Shown: positions 14,768-17,285 of the stretch, in pieces
How positions within the stretch are numbered: position 1 is the stretch's first letter
Layout: each line of letters begins with the position of its first letter
From: JAFGFY01 sp964520425
Lineage (GTDB): Bacteria; Desulfobacterota; DSM-4660; Desulfatiglandales; HGW-15
Assembly (NCBI GenBank): GCA_964520425.1
Contig: CAZFMX010000068.1
Coordinates: 1 to 17,285 of the forward strand
Length of the DNA stretch: 17,285 nucleotides
Reading direction: 5' to 3'
Notes under the pieces: model-generated
What the model saw: only the letters and a program-made list of their open reading frames with translations
The model's database searches: none
What the model was told of the DNA's origin: nothing
Translations under genes and position numbers: made by a program

Positions 14768-14928
14768 AACCGGCTAAAATTATGGAAGGTATTTCTGGGA
14801 CACGACACTGGGATCTTGGCGTAATTCGAGAGTGTTTCCGGGAATAACCAAATGGGAATTCCTAGTTATCCGACCAACCTGTCACAGGCGGGCAAGCCCT
14901 TGATTGCCTCAGGCAAATCTAACATTCA

Positions 14929-15345
14929 ATGCCTATGAACAGCGAAGAAGAAATCGACTGCATGAAGAGGCCACGACTGTTGCGCGGGTTAGATATTGTT
15001 ATTATTATCGCACTCCTTTTCGTTTCAGTAGCCTTCATTCCTTTCATGGAATCACGGTCCTGTGACATAGTGGTTGTCTATAAGGGGGACGATGTGATTG
15101 CTGAGTATCGTCTTGATGAAGACAGGGTGTTTCTTGTGGATGGTGTAGACGGAACTCTGGAGATAGAGATCAGAGACGAGAAGGTACGAGTTCGTTCTTC
15201 ACCGTGCCGACATCAGATCTGCGTGAACACAGGCTGGATATCGAGGTCCTATGAGCAGATTATATGCGCGCCTAATCATGTTCTTCTCCTCATTCGTTCG
15301 AATTCTGAAGAGGAGGAGATAGATGCCGTTACCTATGGAGAATGA
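14929..15345 (+). CDS. NusG domain II-containing membrane-anchored protein
   Basis: The product has 138 residues from the ATG at 14929 (127 from the alternative ATG at 14962, which starts MKRPRLLRGLDIV and is closer to the usual family start). One transmembrane helix lies at about 21-39. The rest matches the extracytoplasmic NusG domain II pattern: a Val-rich strand, SPCRHQICVNTGWI with Cys93 and Cys98, then IICAPN with Cys113. These three Cys positions are typical of the family. Its biochemical role is not established; in anaerobes it commonly sits next to the Gx transporter, as it does here, where its last 23 bases overlap the next gene. No clear ribosome-binding site decides the start. Confidence 0.8.
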   Translation: MPMNSEEEIDCMKRPRLLRGLDIVIIIALLFVSVAFIPFMESRSCDIVVVYKGDDVIAEYRLDEDRVFLVDGVDGTLEIEIRDEKVRVRSSPCRHQICVNTGWISRSYEQIICAPNHVLLLIRSNSEEEEIDAVTYGE

Positions 15346-16498
15346 TGAGAACCGTGTTATCATTCTCAAGACGACACTCTTGCTTGTGGCCATCACGGTC
15401 AATGCATTGGAGTTGTTTCTTCCCCGTATTCCTTTTCTTCCATGGCTGAAACCGGGGCTAGCCAACTGTGTCACTATCGTATGGATTATTCGTTACGGTA
15501 CGATGGATGCCATTTTGTTTTCACTCCTGAGGGTGTGGCTTGTTGGATTTTATACGGGATTCTCCTTCATATCCCTTTGTCTGAGTCTGAGCGGCGGCGT
15601 GCTGGCAACCTTTATCATGGGAACGGTTTGGTATGCTCTCGGGCGAAAAGGACTGATTGGTACCATTGGACTCGCCGTCACCGGGGCTATGTTTCATAAT
15701 CTGGGTCAGCTGACGGCCGTCTACTTCCTTTTGACCTATAATGTGTATCTCTTTTACCAAGTCCCTTTCATGATTCTTGCTTCCGTTGGTTTCGGTGTTC
15801 TTGTGGGGATATTGGCCCCTATGTGTGGGCAACTCTGTGATCAGGCACTAGAGAAGATCAGGAATTGCGCTATTTCTCTCCCCAGTCATGCGAAGGTGCC
15901 TCCATTCTATACGATTATATCTGTTTCCATGCTCTTCTTGAGTATCTCTCTGGTATTCATTGATAGTCGTTTTGTACTCCTCGTGCTGGCCCTTTTGATG
16001 ACCGGGATCGTTCAGGTGATCCTGGGGCCTTCTGTCCAGAATTTCTTTTTCCCGATAAGGCGGTTTTGGCTCCTTTTTGTTTTTGTGGCCTGTTTGCTTC
16101 TGTTCCTTCCTTACGGCAAGAAAGTACCGTGGGCGCCTTGGATCACCTATGAGGGTTTGGAGGCTACGATACATCAATGGCTGCGACTTTGGACCTGGCT
16201 GCAAGTATCATTCATGTTTACATACTTTCGTTTCCATACGGTGGTTCTTCGCGTGCTAAGGTTCCTGTTTAGACCATATACATCAACGCTCTATTCCGGG
16301 ATCCTTGCTGTGGAGGATTTTCCCGGCGTGTTCGATCTTTTGCGAAAGCGTATATTCGTGGAATTTCGAGCCATGTTCAGACACCCTGTAGACACATCTA
16401 AAAACACGATCAGCCGTGCCTTCCATGACGTGATTGATTTTGTCGTCTTGAAACATCGCGGGGGTCAGCAAAAAGCGAATCGCAATGAAGGGGGATAA
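15323..16498 (+). CDS. Gx transporter-family membrane protein with long C-terminal membrane extension
   Basis: The 391-residue product has an N-terminal half (about 1-175) with family hallmarks: LELFLPRIPFLPWLKPGLAN, a Gly-Gly segment SLSGGVLATF and GAMFHNLGQLTAVYFLL. This domain is often annotated as heptaprenyl diphosphate synthase component I or as an ECF substrate-binding (S) component; the enzyme name is probably a misnomer. The family is usually about 170-180 residues. Here about 200 extra residues follow, with membrane segments at about 194-235 and 245-265, then an amphipathic region (WLRLWTWLQVSFMFTYFRFH to about 330) that resembles ECF T-component (CbiQ-like) proteins. This may be an S-T fusion, but the T assignment is inference. 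AGGAGG at 15311-15316 gives a strong start, overlapping and coupled to the NusG-II gene. The ligand is unknown. Confidence 0.8.
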   Translation: MPLPMENDENRVIILKTTLLLVAITVNALELFLPRIPFLPWLKPGLANCVTIVWIIRYGTMDAILFSLLRVWLVGFYTGFSFISLCLSLSGGVLATFIMGTVWYALGRKGLIGTIGLAVTGAMFHNLGQLTAVYFLLTYNVYLFYQVPFMILASVGFGVLVGILAPMCGQLCDQALEKIRNCAISLPSHAKVPPFYTIISVSMLFLSISLVFIDSRFVLLVLALLMTGIVQVILGPSVQNFFFPIRRFWLLFVFVACLLLFLPYGKKVPWAPWITYEGLEATIHQWLRLWTWLQVSFMFTYFRFHTVVLRVLRFLFRPYTSTLYSGILAVEDFPGVFDLLRKRIFVEFRAMFRHPVDTSKNTISRAFHDVIDFVVLKHRGGQQKANRNEGG

Positions 16499-16507
16499 AA
16501 CGGTTTC

Positions 16508-16930
16508 ATGAGGGAGCAAATATATCCAGAGCCCACCGTTGGGGCGTTGATATTCAACCGAAATAACCGGGTGCTCCTGGTCCAATCCGAGAGATGGGGG
16601 GGCAAATATGTGGTCCCGGGAGGACACATCGAACTGGGTGAGAGAATAGAAGAAACCGTGCTCAGAGAAGTCAAAGAAGAGACAGGTCTGGATGTCTATG
16701 ACCTCAAGTTCGTCATGATGCAGGAGTGCGTTTTCGATGAGGGATTTTACAAGAAAATGCACTTCATTTTCATTGACTATTCCTGCAAGACAGACGCCGA
16801 TGAGGATAAGGTCATTCTGAACCATGAAGCCCAGGCCTACTCCTGGGTTACTCTGGATGAGGCCCTGGATATGCCACTGGATCCCTATACAAGGCGGTTG
16901 ATCGAAAAAATTAATCCTATCATTGTATAA
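16508..16930 (+). CDS. Nudix hydrolase
   Basis: The 140-residue product has a complete Nudix box: Gly39, Glu45, Arg53-Glu54, Glu57-Glu58, Gly60 (GHIELGERIEETVLREVKEE then TGL), matching Gx5Ex7REUxEExGU. The metal-binding glutamates are intact, so it should hydrolyse a nucleoside diphosphate linked to another moiety. Length is normal for a single-domain member. The ribosome-binding site is weak. It starts 9 bases after the Gx gene, so the three genes form one operon, and it ends just before a probable terminator. The substrate cannot be predicted. Confidence 0.88.
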   Translation: MREQIYPEPTVGALIFNRNNRVLLVQSERWGGKYVVPGGHIELGERIEETVLREVKEETGLDVYDLKFVMMQECVFDEGFYKKMHFIFIDYSCKTDADEDKVILNHEAQAYSWVTLDEALDMPLDPYTRRLIEKINPIIV

Positions 16931-16933
16931 AAA

Positions 16934-16989
16934 AAATGACAAGGGGATTCAAAAAAAAGCATGAATTTTTGCGTCATTTGGAATTTTTT
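16934..16989 (+). terminator. Terminator of the NusG-II/Gx/Nudix operon
   Basis: AAATGAC (16934-16940) pairs with GTCATTT (16973-16979); an inner CAAAAA/TTTTTG pairing shortens the loop, and six T follow at 16984-16989. The stem is A/T-rich, so strength is uncertain. Confidence 0.5.
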
Positions 16990-17173
16990 CTGGAAATCAC
17001 CAGATGAGTATTTCAAGGTCATCCATTCAATTGACGCCGCGGATCTACAGCATCCTCAACTTTTGCAACGTGAGGGTGAACAACCGTCCGTGAAAAGAGG
17101 ACAAATGGTGATAAAATCTTTTCGTTGATTCCGAGCCCGACAATGGCGGATAAATCTCCCGGCCCTGTCCGCA
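16990..17173. other. Intergenic stretch, nothing assigned
   Basis: Neither strand shows a convincing gene. A + strand frame begins at 17143 (ATGGCGGATAAATCT) and is open to the window end, but it has no ribosome-binding site, and it lies opposite the - strand frame described next. Confidence 0.4.
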
Positions 17174-17285
17174 TTACATCTGCGCAACAGATCCATGAGG
17201 AGCAAGGGGGTCTCCTTTTAATTCGTCACCATCTGCCCAGAGGTAGTGGAACGGCACCAGGTTTATGCATGCTTTGGAGCAGCCT
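17174..17285 (-). CDS. Possible C-terminal end of a gene continuing outside the window
   Basis: On the - strand a frame enters from the window edge and reads GCSKACINLVPFHYLWADGD, then ELKGDPLAPHGSVAQM, to a TAA at 17176-17174. Its first 25 residues share GCxxxCxxxVPFHxLWxDG with the remnant at 14642-14767. The 36 residues are too few to name a family. Because the DNA repeat alone could explain the match, this is tentative. Confidence 0.3.
   Translation of the reverse strand, partial: GCSKACINLVPFHYLWADGDELKGDPLAPHGSVAQM
17206..17284 (-). repeat. Diverged inverted repeat, copy at right
   Basis: This is the reverse-complement partner of 14666-14745, about 78 percent identical, and it runs up to the last base but one of the window, so its true end is not seen. 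Confidence 0.7.

Larger units (their letters stand above)
14540..14928. other. Intergenic stretch with gene remnant, no intact gene
   Basis: In this 390-base gap a short frame begins at 14570 after AAAGGGGG, runs 23 codons and meets a TAG at 14639-14641. The same frame then continues to a stop at 14765-14767, and part of it (14666-14745) matches the right window edge. Farther right are a small hairpin TTGCC-TCA-GGCAA at 14904-14916 and GGGC-AA-GCCC just before it. No riboswitch class was recognised. Confidence 0.45.

Noticed and set aside
17250..17285. Possible start of an SRP RNA (CCAGG...GGAGCAGCC)
   Set aside because: The conserved GGAA tetraloop context is absent, and the segment is better explained as a repeat of 14666-14745.
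17143..17285. + strand frame open to the window end
   Set aside because: No ribosome-binding site and no recognisable motif; it lies opposite the repeat-supported - strand frame.

Overview
The window reads as a chromosomal segment of an anaerobic, probably sulfate-reducing or related Desulfobacterota (deltaproteobacterial) genome. This rests on a stand-alone low-molecular-weight siroheme/4Fe-4S sulfite reductase, a NusG-domain-II/Gx-transporter pair of the kind common in anaerobes, strong Shine-Dalgarno sites, and several families of dispersed palindromic intergenic repeats. No database search was possible, so the taxonomic statement is inference. No rRNA, tRNA, CRISPR array or complete insertion sequence was recognised.

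Left part, + strand (about 240-4560): a loose cluster of small-molecule enzymes. It holds a metal-dependent cyclase/hydrolase of the kynurenine-formamidase-like family (312-959), a probable lipoprotein made of two tandem SnoaL/NTF2-like domains (1014-2051), a short-chain dehydrogenase (2322-3119) and two paralogous single-domain cupins (3388-3864 and 4095-4553). Good sigma70-type promoters precede the cyclase, the SDR and the following gene. In several cases the longest open frame starts too early; promoter and ribosome-binding-site positions favour the downstream starts given here.

Middle, + strand (4991-6315): a 322-residue helical protein of unknown function with an internal repeat, and a 79-residue protein whose predicted secondary-structure order resembles TusA/SirA but which has no cysteine. 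An imperfectly palindromic element of about 150-180 bp with terminal inverted repeats occurs three times. Each copy lies directly upstream of a gene's ribosome-binding site (SDR, cupin 1, 322-residue protein), and two copies sit between a good promoter and the gene, so they should be transcribed as structured leader RNA.

Middle-right, - strand (13472 down to 6635): a four-gene set. First is a 1395-residue PPDK-like protein with about 900 residues of helical N-terminal sequence, a PPDK-type ATP-grasp region and a C-terminal phosphohistidine domain, but no PEP/pyruvate barrel. It is followed, 5 bases later, by a divergent GAPDH, then by a small membrane-anchored protein and an unrecognised 267-residue protein. 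The pairing of a barrel-less dikinase with a GAPDH relative is the most intriguing system here. It ends against the 79-residue gene at a probable terminator.

Right part, + strand (13883-16930): the small sulfite reductase, diverging from the dikinase operon; a 390-base gap holding a remnant related to the right window edge; then NusG-II protein, a Gx-family membrane protein with a long second membrane half, and a Nudix hydrolase, closed by a probable terminator. The last 80 bases are an inverted, diverged copy of 14666-14745 and may be the C-terminal end of a - strand gene continuing outside the window.
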